A DNA stretch of 64,000 nucleotides from SHZI01 sp964417725 (GCA_964417725.1 CAYQIV010000006.1:61440-125439), one strand, 5' to 3'; shown: positions 1 through 10,872, numbered from the stretch's first letter. Notes: generated by a model from the letters alone, not told the origin. Numbers and translations are program-made.

Positions 1-2
1 TC

Positions 3-623
3 GGCGGTGCGGTGCATGAGCACGGCCTGGCTGCGTCCCAGCTGCAGCGGATCCGCGATCGCCACATCCCCCTGACGGTGCTCGTCGACAAGGGCGCGGC
101 CAGCGGCGGCTACCTGATGGCCTGTGTCGCCAACAAGATCCTCGCTGCGCCGTTTGCCGTGATCGGTTCGATCGGCGTCATCGCCCAGATTCCCAACTTC
201 AACCGTGCGCTCGACAGCCGCGGCGTCGATGTCGAGCAGATCACTGCCGGCCGCTACAAGCGGACCGTGACCATGTTCGGCCGCAACACGGAGGAAGACC
301 GCGCCAAGCTGCGCGAGGAACTCGAAGCCGTGCACACGCTCTTCAAGGCGGCGGTCGGCGCCAACCGGCCGGCGCTCGATATTTCGGCGGTGGCGACCGG
401 CGAGCACTGGTATGGCAGGCAGGCGCTGGCGCTCGGCCTCATCGACGAGGTCGCCGCCAGCGACGATTACCTGCTGCATGCCGCCGATGAAGCCGACCTG
501 CTGCACGTCTCGTGGCGTGCGCGGCCGACCCTGCAGCAACGGCTGTTTGCTTCCATGCAGGCGGCGGCCGAGGGTTTCTCGGCATGGCTCGCCGGCCGCG
601 ACCAGCGGAGCCGGTTTCATTGA
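3..623 (+). CDS. sohB: SohB-type inner-membrane serine protease (S49), 5' truncated by window edge
   Basis: The reading frame is open from base 3, so the N-terminal part, including the expected membrane anchor, lies outside the window. The visible part is the S49 protease core. It has the catalytic serine motif ASGGYLMA followed by VANKILAAPFAVIGSIG, and the catalytic lysine in TAGRYKRT. The TGEHWYGRQAL and LIDEV blocks near the end are typical of SohB rather than SppA. Family knowledge: SohB is a signal-peptide-peptidase-like enzyme acting in or at the inner membrane. The stop overlaps the TTG start of the next gene (TTGA), which suggests translational coupling with the L,D-transpeptidase. 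Confidence 0.93.
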   Translation, partial: GGAVHEHGLAASQLQRIRDRHIPLTVLVDKGAASGGYLMACVANKILAAPFAVIGSIGVIAQIPNFNRALDSRGVDVEQITAGRYKRTVTMFGRNTEEDRAKLREELEAVHTLFKAAVGANRPALDISAVATGEHWYGRQALALGLIDEVAASDDYLLHAADEADLLHVSWRARPTLQQRLFASMQAAAEGFSAWLAGRDQRSRFH

Positions 624-1765
624 GCCGGCGCCGCGGCATTCGATGCGGACAGCTGGCTGCGGTGGCCTGCGTGGCGATGGGCCTCGACGGTTGTGCGCTC
701 TTCGAAATGCCCGAGTGGGCCCGCCAGCCGCCGGAAGCCGCGCCGCAGGCGCGGCCCGAGGCGCCACTGCCGATCGACAGCCGCCGCTTCGTGCTCGTGC
801 CCGGTGAGGATGTCGTCGGCGAGATCCAGATCATCCACAGCCGCCATGCCGACACCTTCGTCGACATCGCGCGGGCCTATGACCTCGGCTACGACGAACT
901 GGTGGCCGCCAATCCCGGCGTCGATCCGTGGCTGCCCGGCGAAGGCACGCGCATCGTGTTGCCGACGCAGTTCATTTTGCCGGGTGCGCCGCGTGAAGGC
1001 CTCGTGCTCAATACGGCGGCGAAGCGCCTTTACTGGTTCCCGCCGCGTCAGCCCGGCCGGCCGCGCGAGGTGGTCACGCATCCGGTCGGCATCGGCCGCG
1101 AAGGCTGGTCGACACCACTCGGCACGGCGCGGGTCATCGCCAAGGCGAAAGATCCGGTGTGGACCGTGCCGGCGTCGATCCGCCGCGAGCACGCCGCGGC
1201 GGGCGACCCGCTGCCGGCACGGGTGCCGGCCGGTCCCGACAACCCGCTCGGTCACCGGGCCCTGCGCCTGAGCTTGCCGTCCTACCTGATCCACGGCACC
1301 AACCGCCCGGCCGGCATCGGCATGCGCGTGAGCCACGGCTGCATCCAGCTCTTCCCGGAGGACATCGAATCGCTGTACGAGGCGGTGCCGGTGGGTGCCC
1401 CCGTGCGCATCGTCGACGAACCGCTGGCCTGGGGCTGGCGCGGCGGCAACCTCTACTTCGAGGCCCATCCACCACTGGAAGAGGACGCCCGAGACCTTGA
1501 CCGTCTGGCCGTATCGGGCCTCGACCGGCAACTGCGCCGGGGGGAAACCGTGGATGTCCAGCCCGATCGCCGGCTCGTCGGTGACACGCTCGCCGAGGCG
1601 CGTGGCCTGCCGGTGCCCGTGCTGCAGCCGGCCGCCTCTGCGGCCAGCGTCATCGCGCGGGCGGCGGTGGTACGCAACATCGTCGTTCACGCCGAAGAAC
1701 GTCCCCCCGTGGCCGGCCCTGCGCCGGACCCGGTTGCGGCCGACGCACGTGATCCCGCTCGGTGA
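620..1765 (+). CDS. L,D-transpeptidase (YkuD) lipoprotein with LysM-like domain
   Basis: The chosen start is TTG at 620, which overlaps the sohB stop. It gives 381 residues beginning with a basic stretch, a hydrophobic segment and a lipobox LDGC with the cysteine at residue 25, so a lipoprotein is predicted. A LysM-like peptidoglycan-binding segment follows (roughly 70-120). The YkuD domain comes next, with the catalytic signature HGTN...MRVSHGCIQL whose cysteine is the nucleophile. Family role: cross-linking of peptidoglycan stems through meso-DAP, or attachment of outer-membrane lipoprotein to peptidoglycan (ErfK/YbiS/YcfS/YnhG group). The C-terminal about 100 residues are low in recognisable motifs. 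An upstream in-frame GTG/ATG would remove the lipoprotein signal and is less likely. Confidence 0.9.
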   Translation: MSRRRGIRCGQLAAVACVAMGLDGCALFEMPEWARQPPEAAPQARPEAPLPIDSRRFVLVPGEDVVGEIQIIHSRHADTFVDIARAYDLGYDELVAANPGVDPWLPGEGTRIVLPTQFILPGAPREGLVLNTAAKRLYWFPPRQPGRPREVVTHPVGIGREGWSTPLGTARVIAKAKDPVWTVPASIRREHAAAGDPLPARVPAGPDNPLGHRALRLSLPSYLIHGTNRPAGIGMRVSHGCIQLFPEDIESLYEAVPVGAPVRIVDEPLAWGWRGGNLYFEAHPPLEEDARDLDRLAVSGLDRQLRRGETVDVQPDRRLVGDTLAEARGLPVPVLQPAASAASVIARAAVVRNIVVHAEERPPVAGPAPDPVAADARDPAR

Positions 1766-2441
1766 CGGATGGCGGGCCGCCGAGCCCGCCGTGGTGGGCT
1801 GGACGCTGATGGCGTTGTGCGGGGCCGGTTTCCTCTGGCAACTGGGCCTGCCGCAGGCAGACACCCCCCAGTACCTGGGACTGGCCTTCACCCCGGGCGT
1901 GCTCTTCGGTGGTGTCGGTGTACCGGCCGGCCTGTACGTGCTGCCGCCGCCGATGACCCTCGTCAGCTACATGTTCCTGCACGGCGGCTGGCTGCACCTG
2001 TGCAGCAACCTGCTCTATCTGTGGGTTTTCGCCGCGGCGGTCGAATCGGTGCTCGGTCACGCACTGTTCAGCGCGCTGTTCATCGTTTGCGGGCTTTGTG
2101 CCGCAGTGGCCCATGCGGTGCCCGATCCGTCATCGGCTACGCCGCTGATCGGCGCCAGCGGCGGCGTCTCCGGTGTGCTCGGCGCCTACCTCTACCTGCA
2201 TCCGCGTGCCGACGTGCGCGTGCTGGTGCCGATCGGCTGCGTCATCGACATCGTCCGCGTACCGGCATGGGTCGTGCTGCTGGCCTGGTTTGCCCTGCAG
2301 GTGCTCTATGCCCTGGCGACGCCGGAGCAGCTCGGTGGCGTGGCTTTCGGTGCGCACGTCGGTGGTTTCGTTGCGGGGTTTGCCCTGGCACCCGTGCTGG
2401 CGTGGCGCACGGCCACGTCCGCGGGTGCATCGACACGCTGA
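1749..2441 (+). CDS. Rhomboid family intramembrane serine protease
   Basis: This is a polytopic membrane protein of 230 residues starting at GTG 1749, which overlaps the end of the L,D-transpeptidase by 17 bases. The rhomboid catalytic serine lies in GASGGVSG (Ser137) and the catalytic histidine in GAHVGGFVAGF (His203). The HGGWLHLCSNLLYLWVF stretch is the conserved loop and helix before the active site. Family role: cleavage of transmembrane segments inside the membrane, and no substrate can be inferred here. Coupling with two envelope genes upstream suggests a shared envelope maintenance role, which is inference. Confidence 0.92.
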   Translation: MIPLGDGWRAAEPAVVGWTLMALCGAGFLWQLGLPQADTPQYLGLAFTPGVLFGGVGVPAGLYVLPPPMTLVSYMFLHGGWLHLCSNLLYLWVFAAAVESVLGHALFSALFIVCGLCAAVAHAVPDPSSATPLIGASGGVSGVLGAYLYLHPRADVRVLVPIGCVIDIVRVPAWVVLLAWFALQVLYALATPEQLGGVAFGAHVGGFVAGFALAPVLAWRTATSAGASTR

Positions 2442-2509
2442 GCCTTGATCGAGGCGCCGCCCCGGCGGCGCGCTTTGCTAAGATCGTCGCACCTCTCGAT
2501 GGGTGATCG

Positions 2510-4054
2510 ATGCGCGTGTCACGGCCGGACGACAACGGGATGCAGGTGAGCGAATCCTTCGCCGGCGAGGATGCCATCGTGCCGTGGCAGGAACCGGTGA
2601 CGGCTTTCGTCGGCCCGGCACCGCGCGGCCCGGCGCATGTCGCGGTGGCCATCGACGATGTCGAGGCGTTCCGGCGCCGTTTCGGCTCTCCGGCCGAGCG
2701 CAGCCGTCTGGAGTGCATGCTCGGTCAGTATTTCGATAACGGCGGTCGCCGCGCCATCGTGGTGCGTGTGCCGCGTGCGGGCCGTCCGGGGCGCCTGGTA
2801 CTGCCCGGTCCCGGGGGGGCGCTGGTCCTTGCGGCGACCAACCCCGGTCCGCTGGAATTTCTCCGTGCGGCCGTCGACTACGACGGCATCGCCGCCGATG
2901 ACCTGTGGCGCTTCAACCTCACCATCCAGCGCATCCGCTCGCTGGCCGAGCCGCTGGTCGAGGAGCAGGAGTCGTGGCGCAATGTTTCGGTCTGCGAGGA
3001 CGATCCGCACCCCGTCGCGGAGGTGCTCGCCGGTTCGGCGCTGGTGCACGTCGAAGGCGAGGTGCCGCCGGTGCGCCCCGACGCGACGCCGGCCGGCAGC
3101 TATGCCGGCTGCACGCATGACTGGCGCCACTCGTCGCCGCCCGCCGACCATGACCTCATCGGCACGCCGGCGGGTCTGACCGGGCTTCACGCCCTCGATC
3201 AGGTGGCGCGTGTCGATTTCGTCTGCCTGGTGTCGGGGTCACCGGATGCCGACCTCGGGCCCGTGGCGCTGGTCGCCGCCGAGCGCTACTGCCGCGGGCG
3301 CAATGCGCTGCTGTTGCTTGACCCGCCGAATCGCTGGAAAACCGTTGCCGACGTGCTGCGCAGCCAGCGCGACCAGGGCCTGGGCAGCGCCAACGCGCTG
3401 ACCTACTTCCCGCCCCTCATGGCAGCGGCTGCCGAGGGTCAGCCGGCCCGGCCGCTCGGCGCGCTGGGTGCGCTGGCCGGTGCGCTGGTGGCCCGCGAGC
3501 GGCCCGCAGCGGGGCGCGCGCCACCCGGCGCGCCGCTGGCCTTGCGCACGCGGCTGAAGACCGCGATGCCGCTGGATGAAGAGGAGGTCCGGGCGCTGGT
3601 GCGCAATGGCGTCAATGCCCTGTGCGTCGTCGCGCCGGGCGGGCTCGCCCTGGTCGGGGACGTGACGCTCGCCAGCCGGGGGGACCGCCGGGAATGGCGC
3701 CACCTTGCCAGCCGGCGGCGCGCGCTCGCCATCGTCTCGGCCCTGGCCGGCGGCACGCGCTGGGCCGCCTGCCAGCCCAGCACGCCGGTCACCTGGCAGG
3801 CGCTCGTCCGCCAGGTGTCGGTCTGTCTCGCGGCACTGCACGCCGAGGGGGTGCTGGCAGGTACCCGCCTGGAAGAAAGCGCCTACGTGAAATGCGACCA
3901 CGACATCAACGATCGGCAGTCGCCGCCGACGCTGATCGTCGGCCTGGCACTGCAACGACCGGGTGATTTCATCGCCTTTCGCATCGCCCAGCCCTTGTCG
4001 GGCAGCGTCGTCACCGAGATCGCCTGGCAGCCGGGGGTCGCGTTGGCGGGCTGA
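2510..4054 (+). CDS. Orphan phage-type contractile tail sheath protein
   Basis: The 514-residue product reads as a tail sheath protein. Near the N-terminus VTAFVGPAPRGP and then FRRRFG...LGQYFDNGGRRAIVVRV match the start of the sheath fold in contractile phage tails and injection systems. At the C-terminus RRRALAIVSALAGGTRWAACQPS...WQALVRQVSVCLAALHAEGVL and SAYVKCDHDIND...LIVGLAL...FIAFRI match the conserved sheath C-terminal domain, whose polymer contracts around the inner tube. No tube, baseplate, spike, chaperone or ATPase gene lies nearby: upstream is a rhomboid gene and downstream a convergent histidine kinase. Its GC and codon use resemble its neighbours, so it does not look like a recent prophage scrap. 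Function is unknown. A second in-frame ATG at 2540 is possible. Homology call is confident, role is not. Confidence 0.85.
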   Translation: MRVSRPDDNGMQVSESFAGEDAIVPWQEPVTAFVGPAPRGPAHVAVAIDDVEAFRRRFGSPAERSRLECMLGQYFDNGGRRAIVVRVPRAGRPGRLVLPGPGGALVLAATNPGPLEFLRAAVDYDGIAADDLWRFNLTIQRIRSLAEPLVEEQESWRNVSVCEDDPHPVAEVLAGSALVHVEGEVPPVRPDATPAGSYAGCTHDWRHSSPPADHDLIGTPAGLTGLHALDQVARVDFVCLVSGSPDADLGPVALVAAERYCRGRNALLLLDPPNRWKTVADVLRSQRDQGLGSANALTYFPPLMAAAAEGQPARPLGALGALAGALVARERPAAGRAPPGAPLALRTRLKTAMPLDEEEVRALVRNGVNALCVVAPGGLALVGDVTLASRGDRREWRHLASRRRALAIVSALAGGTRWAACQPSTPVTWQALVRQVSVCLAALHAEGVLAGTRLEESAYVKCDHDINDRQSPPTLIVGLALQRPGDFIAFRIAQPLSGSVVTEIAWQPGVALAG

Positions 4055-4075
4055 GCGGACGCGCCGGGCCGTGGT

Positions 4076-6115
4076 TCAGCAGACAGGCAGGTGGAGGATG
4101 AACGTGGTGCCCTGGCCCGGCACCGACTCGACGTCGATGTGGCCGCCGTGTTTGGTGACGACCGTGTCGTAGACCTGCGACAACCCCTGCCCGGTGCCCT
4201 TGCCGACGGGCTTGGTGGTGAAGAACAGGTCGAAGATCCGGTCGATGATCTCCGGCGCGATGCCGCAGCCGGTGTCGCCGACCCGGATCTCTACGCTGCC
4301 GCCAGCCCGTCGTGTGGACACGGTGATGGTGCCCTTGGTGGCGCCGTCGCCGACCACCTCGGCGATGGCATGCGCGGCGTTGACGACGAGGTTGAGGATC
4401 GCCTGGTTGATGTCGCTGGGCACGACCTGCACCTGGGGGAGGCTGTCGTCGAGGTCCGTCACCACCTCCGCGACGTATTTCCATTCGTTCGTCGCCACCG
4501 TGACCGTGCTCTGGATGGCATGGTTGAGGTCGATCGCGATCTTCTCCTGTGCCGGGTGCGAGAACTCCTTCATCGCGCGGACGATGCGCGTGATGCGCGA
4601 CAGGCCTTCACCCGACTGTGCCAGGGCATGGGGAATCTCCTCGCGCAGGAAGTCGATGTCCATGGCTGCAGCGGCCTCGCGCACGGCCAGACACCAGGCT
4701 GCCGTGTCGCCATGGTCTGGTGCGGCGACGAGGTCGAGGAGTGCCGTCAGGCTGGTGCAGGCATCCTGCAGGAAGCGGATGTTGTCGCTGACGTACTGCG
4801 CCGGGGTGTTGATCTCGTGCGCGATGCCGGAGGCCAGCTGGCCGATCGACTCCAGCCGCTGCGCGCGCTGCAGTTGCAGCGCCATGTCGCGCTGTTCCGT
4901 GACGTCGCGCTTCATGACCACGTAGGCCGAGACCCGGCCGTCTTCGCCGCGGATCGGCGAGACCGTCACGTCCTCTTCGACCTGCCGGTCACCGCGGTAT
5001 CTCGACTTCAGGGTGCCCTTCCACTGGCGGCCGGCCCGGGCGGCGGCGAGCATCGCGGTATAGGCTTCCGTGTCGGAGGCAAAATCCACGAGGTCTTCCG
5101 GCCGCTGGCCACGAACGTCCTCGAGGCGACAGCCCATGCGTTGCTCATACGCCGGGTTGGCATAGATGATGGCGCCGCGGTGATCGAGGATCTCGATGAT
5201 GTCGCTGGCGGCCTCGACGGCGGCAACGAGCTGGCGCAGCGTGGCCTCGGCCTCGCGACGCGCGGTGATGTCGCGGGTGATGCTCAGCGTGGCGGCCACG
5301 GCGCCGGAGGCGTCGCGCAGCGGCGTGGCGTGCGTCTCCAGCCAGCGGTGTCCGCCCTTGAGGCCGCGGATCTCGTATTCGAGCACACCGGACTGCCCCC
5401 GGGCCGCGCATTCGTTGAGATGCCGGAAGGCGGTGCGGTGGCGTTCGGCGACCAGCGGGTAGATGCAGCGGTGCTGGACCTCGCCGAGGTGCTCTGCCTC
5501 GATGATGCGCAGCCCGGCGGGGTTCATGTCGAGCAGTGTGCCGTCGGCATCCAGTACCTTGACGCATTCTGGCTCGGCATCGAAGATCGCGCGCAGCCGG
5601 GCCTCACTGGCGGCAAGCTCGCGGTTGGCGGCCTGGAGCTGCACGGCGCGGTCTTCGAGCTTGCGGACCAGTGCGGCGTTGTACTCGCGCAGCAGCATGG
5701 TGTCGTCGTCTACCGGCTGCCCGGCCGGCGTGAGGCCGCTGCGCTGCTCGACAGCCAGCACTTCGCGGATGCGTTCGATGAAATGGTCCGGCTCGGTGGG
5801 CTTGACGATGAAGGCATCCGCGCCGAGGTCCATCGCCAGCTGCATGTCCTTCGGCTCGGTGTAGGTTGCGGTGTAGACGACGAAGGGGATGTCGCGCAGC
5901 GCCTCGTCCGCCTTCCAGTGGCGCAGCAGCGCGTAGCCGTCCATCACCGGCATCAGCAGGTCGGAGATGATGAGCCGGGGCTGCTGCGTGCGGGCCAGGG
6001 CGAGGGCGTCGCGGCCGTGCCGGGCCTCGACGACGTCATAGCCGTTCCCGGCGAGCAGGCTGCGCAGCAGGTCGCGGTTCTGGTCGATGTCGTCGACGAC
6101 GATCACTCGGGTCAT
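4076..6115 (-). CDS. Receiver-PAS-PAS hybrid histidine kinase
   Basis: This 679-residue cytosolic kinase starts at ATG 6115, directly at the receiver domain. The receiver domain (1-120) has the acidic pair VVDD, phospho-acceptor Asp52 in ISDLLMP and Lys105 in FIVKPTEP. A coiled segment follows (about 145-170), then two PAS domains (about 172-290 and 292-412). The dimerisation/phosphoacceptor domain has His433 in GIAHEINTP. The ATPase domain shows the N box ILNLVVNAAHAI, G1 box VGDTGCGI and the FFTTKPVGKGTGQGLS G2 region. It has no membrane segment and no C-terminal output domain, so it probably works as an intermediate in a phosphorelay. It is divergent from the second kinase at 6373, with 257 bases between the two starts. 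Confidence 0.9.
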   Translation of the reverse strand: MTRVIVVDDIDQNRDLLRSLLAGNGYDVVEARHGRDALALARTQQPRLIISDLLMPVMDGYALLRHWKADEALRDIPFVVYTATYTEPKDMQLAMDLGADAFIVKPTEPDHFIERIREVLAVEQRSGLTPAGQPVDDDTMLLREYNAALVRKLEDRAVQLQAANRELAASEARLRAIFDAEPECVKVLDADGTLLDMNPAGLRIIEAEHLGEVQHRCIYPLVAERHRTAFRHLNECAARGQSGVLEYEIRGLKGGHRWLETHATPLRDASGAVAATLSITRDITARREAEATLRQLVAAVEAASDIIEILDHRGAIIYANPAYEQRMGCRLEDVRGQRPEDLVDFASDTEAYTAMLAAARAGRQWKGTLKSRYRGDRQVEEDVTVSPIRGEDGRVSAYVVMKRDVTEQRDMALQLQRAQRLESIGQLASGIAHEINTPAQYVSDNIRFLQDACTSLTALLDLVAAPDHGDTAAWCLAVREAAAAMDIDFLREEIPHALAQSGEGLSRITRIVRAMKEFSHPAQEKIAIDLNHAIQSTVTVATNEWKYVAEVVTDLDDSLPQVQVVPSDINQAILNLVVNAAHAIAEVVGDGATKGTITVSTRRAGGSVEIRVGDTGCGIAPEIIDRIFDLFFTTKPVGKGTGQGLSQVYDTVVTKHGGHIDVESVPGQGTTFILHLPVC

Positions 6116-6372
6116 GGGCGCGCTGTCTCCAGATTCGGCAACGGTTGGCAATCTGTGCAACGGAAAATGCCCCTGCGGCGGCGGCTCCGGGGATGGGGCC
6201 ACCGCCGGTGCATGACGCCCACGTCGAGCATGCAGGGGATCGGGACGCGCCCACTGTACCCGAGTCGTGCCCGGCATGTTGCGTTATGTCAAACTCTGAC
6301 CATGCCCCGGTCACGCCCCGGCCCGGGGGCGGCGATGTAGGATCGGGGCGACCTGGCGGATGGGGGTGCCCG

Positions 6373-8226
6373 ATGCAGAGCCCGGTGCTTCGTGCCGTAT
6401 TGCGTGTGACGCTGCCATACCTCCTCTTTGCGGGCCTGTGGATCGTCCTGTCCGACACCCTGCTCGGGATGCTGGTCGACGATGCCGACCGCTTCGCCCG
6501 CTGGTCGATCTGGAAAGGCGGGGCCTTCGTCCTCGTCACTGGCCTGCTGCTCGTGGTGCTGCTGCGCCGGGAGTTCTACCGGCGTGAGGCCTCCGAGGCG
6601 GTACAACGTCTCAGCGAGCAGCGCCTGCGGCTGGCACTCGACGCCGCGCACATGGGCATCTTCGACTGGGACATCCCCGGGCGGCATGTCACCTGGTCGC
6701 GCTGGCACGAAGAGTTGTGGGGGTATTGCCCGGGCGAGTTCGACGGCAGCTACGCCGCCGTCGAGCGGCGCGTCCACCCCGATGACCTGCCCAGGGTCAA
6801 GGCCGAGGCCGCGCGCTGCGTGGCGAGTGGCCAGCCCCTGAGCAGCGAGTTCCGGATCGTCCTGCCGGACGGTACGGTGCGCTGGGTGCTGGTCCAGGGG
6901 GAGTTCAGCGTCGAGGGCGGTGTGCCCGTCAGGTTGCGCGGTGTGGTGCGGGGAATCACCGCACGCAAGCAGCGCGAGCGCCACCTGCATGAGCTGATCA
7001 CGGTCATCCAGCAGCTGGCCACGGCACGCAACCGGGCCACTGTCGTCACCGCCGTGCGCACGGCGGCACGCCGCCTGACCGGTGCCGATGGCGCCACCTT
7101 CATCCTGCGCGAAGGCGACTGGTGTCATTACGTCGACGAGGAGGCCATCTCACCGCTGTGGAAAGGCCGCCGCTTTCCCGTCGACGGCTGCATCAGCGGC
7201 TGGGCCATGACCCATGGCGAGCCCGTCGCCATCCGGGACATCGATGCCGACCCGCGCATTCCGCTGGCGCTTTATCGCGAGACCTTCGTCAAGAGTCTGG
7301 CGATGGTGCCGATCCGTGCCGCGGCGCCGGTGGGGGCCATCGGTGCCTACTGGGCTCGCCGCCACACGCCGGCGGCCGAGGAGCTCCGCCTGCTGCAAAC
7401 GCTCGCCGACGCAGCCTCCATCGCCCTCGAGAACGTCGACACCTACACCCGGCTCGAGCAGCGTGTCGCGGAGCGCACGGCCGAACTGGCCGTGGCCAAG
7501 GAGCGGGCCGAAGCCGCCGATCGCCTCAAATCGGCGTTCCTGGCGACGATGTCGCACGAGTTGCGCACGCCGCTCAATTCGGTCATCGGCTTCACGGGCG
7601 TGCTGCTGCAGGGCCTGGCCGGCCCGCTCGGCGACGAGCAGCGCCGCCAGCTCGGCATGGTGCAGGGCAGTGCCCGCCACCTGCTGGCATTGATCAACGA
7701 CGTGCTCGACATCTCGAAGATCGAAGCCGGCGAACTGCAGGTCAACATCGAGCCCTTCGACCTTCCGGCGCTGGTCGCGCAGGTGGTGGCCACGATGGCG
7801 CCGCAGGCCCGCGCCCGCGGGCTGACCCTGGACGCCACGGTGGATGCCGATATCGGAACGGTGACCAGCGACGCGCGGCGCATCGAGCAGATCCTGACCA
7901 ACCTGCTCAACAACGCCGTCAAGTTCACCGAACGGGGCCAGGTGACGCTGTCGGTGGTGCGGGAGGATGGTCGCGTGCGCATGGCGGTGGCCGACACGGG
8001 CATCGGCATCCGCGCGGCCGATATCGCCGGGCTGTTCAGGCCTTTCCGCCAGATCGACAGCACCCTGTCGCGCGCCCATGAAGGCACGGGCCTGGGCCTG
8101 GCCATCTGCCAGCGCCTCGCGCAACTGCTCGGCGGCAGCATCGCCGTCGACAGCCAGTGGGGCAAGGGCAGCGTGTTCACGGTCGTGCTGCCGCTGCGCG
8201 CCGGCCCATCGCCGGCCGCACGCTGA
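6373..8226 (+). CDS. Membrane PAS-GAF sensor histidine kinase
   Basis: The 617-residue product starts at ATG 6373. Two hydrophobic segments (about 12-32 and 47-66) anchor the N-terminus. A PAS domain follows (about 85-200, ending GITARKQRERHL), then a GAF domain (about 215-355), a short coiled linker (360-388) and the HisKA domain with His395 in SHELRTPLN. The ATPase domain shows LTNLLNNAVKFTERG, VADTGIGI and EGTGLGLAICQRLAQLLGG. There is no receiver domain, so it needs a separate response regulator. The divergent receiver-containing kinase at 4076-6115 is an obvious candidate partner (inference). The gene ends four bases before the convergent ilvA stop. Confidence 0.9.
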   Translation: MQSPVLRAVLRVTLPYLLFAGLWIVLSDTLLGMLVDDADRFARWSIWKGGAFVLVTGLLLVVLLRREFYRREASEAVQRLSEQRLRLALDAAHMGIFDWDIPGRHVTWSRWHEELWGYCPGEFDGSYAAVERRVHPDDLPRVKAEAARCVASGQPLSSEFRIVLPDGTVRWVLVQGEFSVEGGVPVRLRGVVRGITARKQRERHLHELITVIQQLATARNRATVVTAVRTAARRLTGADGATFILREGDWCHYVDEEAISPLWKGRRFPVDGCISGWAMTHGEPVAIRDIDADPRIPLALYRETFVKSLAMVPIRAAAPVGAIGAYWARRHTPAAEELRLLQTLADAASIALENVDTYTRLEQRVAERTAELAVAKERAEAADRLKSAFLATMSHELRTPLNSVIGFTGVLLQGLAGPLGDEQRRQLGMVQGSARHLLALINDVLDISKIEAGELQVNIEPFDLPALVAQVVATMAPQARARGLTLDATVDADIGTVTSDARRIEQILTNLLNNAVKFTERGQVTLSVVREDGRVRMAVADTGIGIRAADIAGLFRPFRQIDSTLSRAHEGTGLGLAICQRLAQLLGGSIAVDSQWGKGSVFTVVLPLRAGPSPAAR

Positions 8227-8230
8227 AACG

Positions 8231-9763
<1,533 letters not shown>

Positions 9764-9801
9764 GGTAACGCCGGCGGCGGCCGCCACGGCAGGTGGCGCG
9801 A

Positions 9802-10872
9802 CTATTTGCCGGCGGGTTCGAGCAGGTCGGCCATGCGCCGCGTGAGCTGCTCGGTTTTCCATGCCGGCAGCGTGTAGACCCAGCCGGCCACCCGCTCGTT
9901 GATGCGCGCGGCCTCGGCGGCGGCGGCCTCGCCGGGTGCCGGGCTCGCCTCGGCGCCCCCGTCCGGCGCGTGGCGGCGGGCCAGGGCGTCGTCCACCGAG
10001 GCGAGCACGGTGAAGCGCACGCCATCGGCGACTGGCCAGCCGCTGAACTCGACGACCAACCCGTCGAAGGTCTCGAAACGGGCCACGATCGGTTTGCCCG
10101 GATCGGCCGGCAGGCTGTCGCGGGGCTGGACGTCCTCGAGCGTGAGTGCGGCGGGCACCGCGCCGATGCCGTTGGCGATGGTCGCGTAGCGCAGGCTGCG
10201 CCCGGTCGGGATATCGGCGACGGTGAAATCGGTGACTTCGCGCGAGGCGCGCGCCAGGCGCAATGGCCGCTGTCCGGGGTGGGTCAGCGTCACGGCGTGG
10301 ATACGACCCGGCTCGATGTCCAGCACGGTCTGGTCGAGCCATGTGCCGGTGTCGCGGCCGGGATCGAGCTGTCCGCCGACCAGCCAGCTGGTCGCCTCGC
10401 CGGCGCGCCGCGCGTAGCGCGTGTCGCCGCCTGCCGGGCCGGGGTCGCCGAGGATCACCCTCCAGCGCCGCTCGCCGGCCCTGAGGTCGACCTGCATGCC
10501 GCGGGCGTCGGGCCCGGCCACGTCGCTGACGGCCAGCCGGTCGTAGAACGCCGGGTCGGCGGTCTTTTCCTCGATGAGACGTGCCTCGGCGAGTTGCAGC
10601 AGCAGGCTGCGCAGCCGGCCGACATCGGCGGGGTAGTGATCGCGCTCGACGACCTGCCAGCGCCCGTCCTCGCGGCGCAGGGTCGCCACCACCGTATTGC
10701 CGGCCGATGTGAGGCGCACTTCGTGGATGTCGTTGAGTGCGGCGGCGAGGCCCTCCAGCAAGGGCGCGCCACGCGCCGCGTCGCGGTCCGGTTCCGGGCC
10801 GCCGGACAGGACGGCCAGCACGCCGAGCACGGCGAGTGCGGCCAGCAGCAGGAACAGTGCGCGCCGGCTCAT
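9802..10872 (-). CDS. DUF4340 domain protein, partner of a GldFG-like ABC system
   Basis: The 356-residue product has one N-terminal membrane segment (about 5-24) followed by a large periplasmic part. The order and content resemble DUF4340 proteins: EVRLTSAGNTVVATLRREDGRW, VIEEKTADP-like spacing, then repeated beta-rich segments. Family knowledge: DUF4340 genes recur as the last member of operons encoding a GldA/GldF/GldG-like ABC transporter, and their biochemical role is not established. The start overlaps the stop of the GldG-like gene by ATGA, so it belongs to that operon. An alanine- and proline-rich insert (about 300-325) looks disordered. Confidence 0.8.
   Translation of the reverse strand: MSRRALFLLLAALAVLGVLAVLSGGPEPDRDAARGAPLLEGLAAALNDIHEVRLTSAGNTVVATLRREDGRWQVVERDHYPADVGRLRSLLLQLAEARLIEEKTADPAFYDRLAVSDVAGPDARGMQVDLRAGERRWRVILGDPGPAGGDTRYARRAGEATSWLVGGQLDPGRDTGTWLDQTVLDIEPGRIHAVTLTHPGQRPLRLARASREVTDFTVADIPTGRSLRYATIANGIGAVPAALTLEDVQPRDSLPADPGKPIVARFETFDGLVVEFSGWPVADGVRFTVLASVDDALARRHAPDGGAEASPAPGEAAAAEAARINERVAGWVYTLPAWKTEQLTRRMADLLEPAGK

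Noticed and set aside
2442..4075. A prophage or type VI secretion cluster around the sheath gene.
   Set aside because: No other phage or secretion gene, no attachment site and no integrase within the window; both neighbours are ordinary chromosomal genes.
4091..6340. A 749-codon open frame opposite the receiver-PAS kinase.
   Set aside because: No motif, antisense to a kinase with all catalytic boxes, and the same GC-driven shadow composition.
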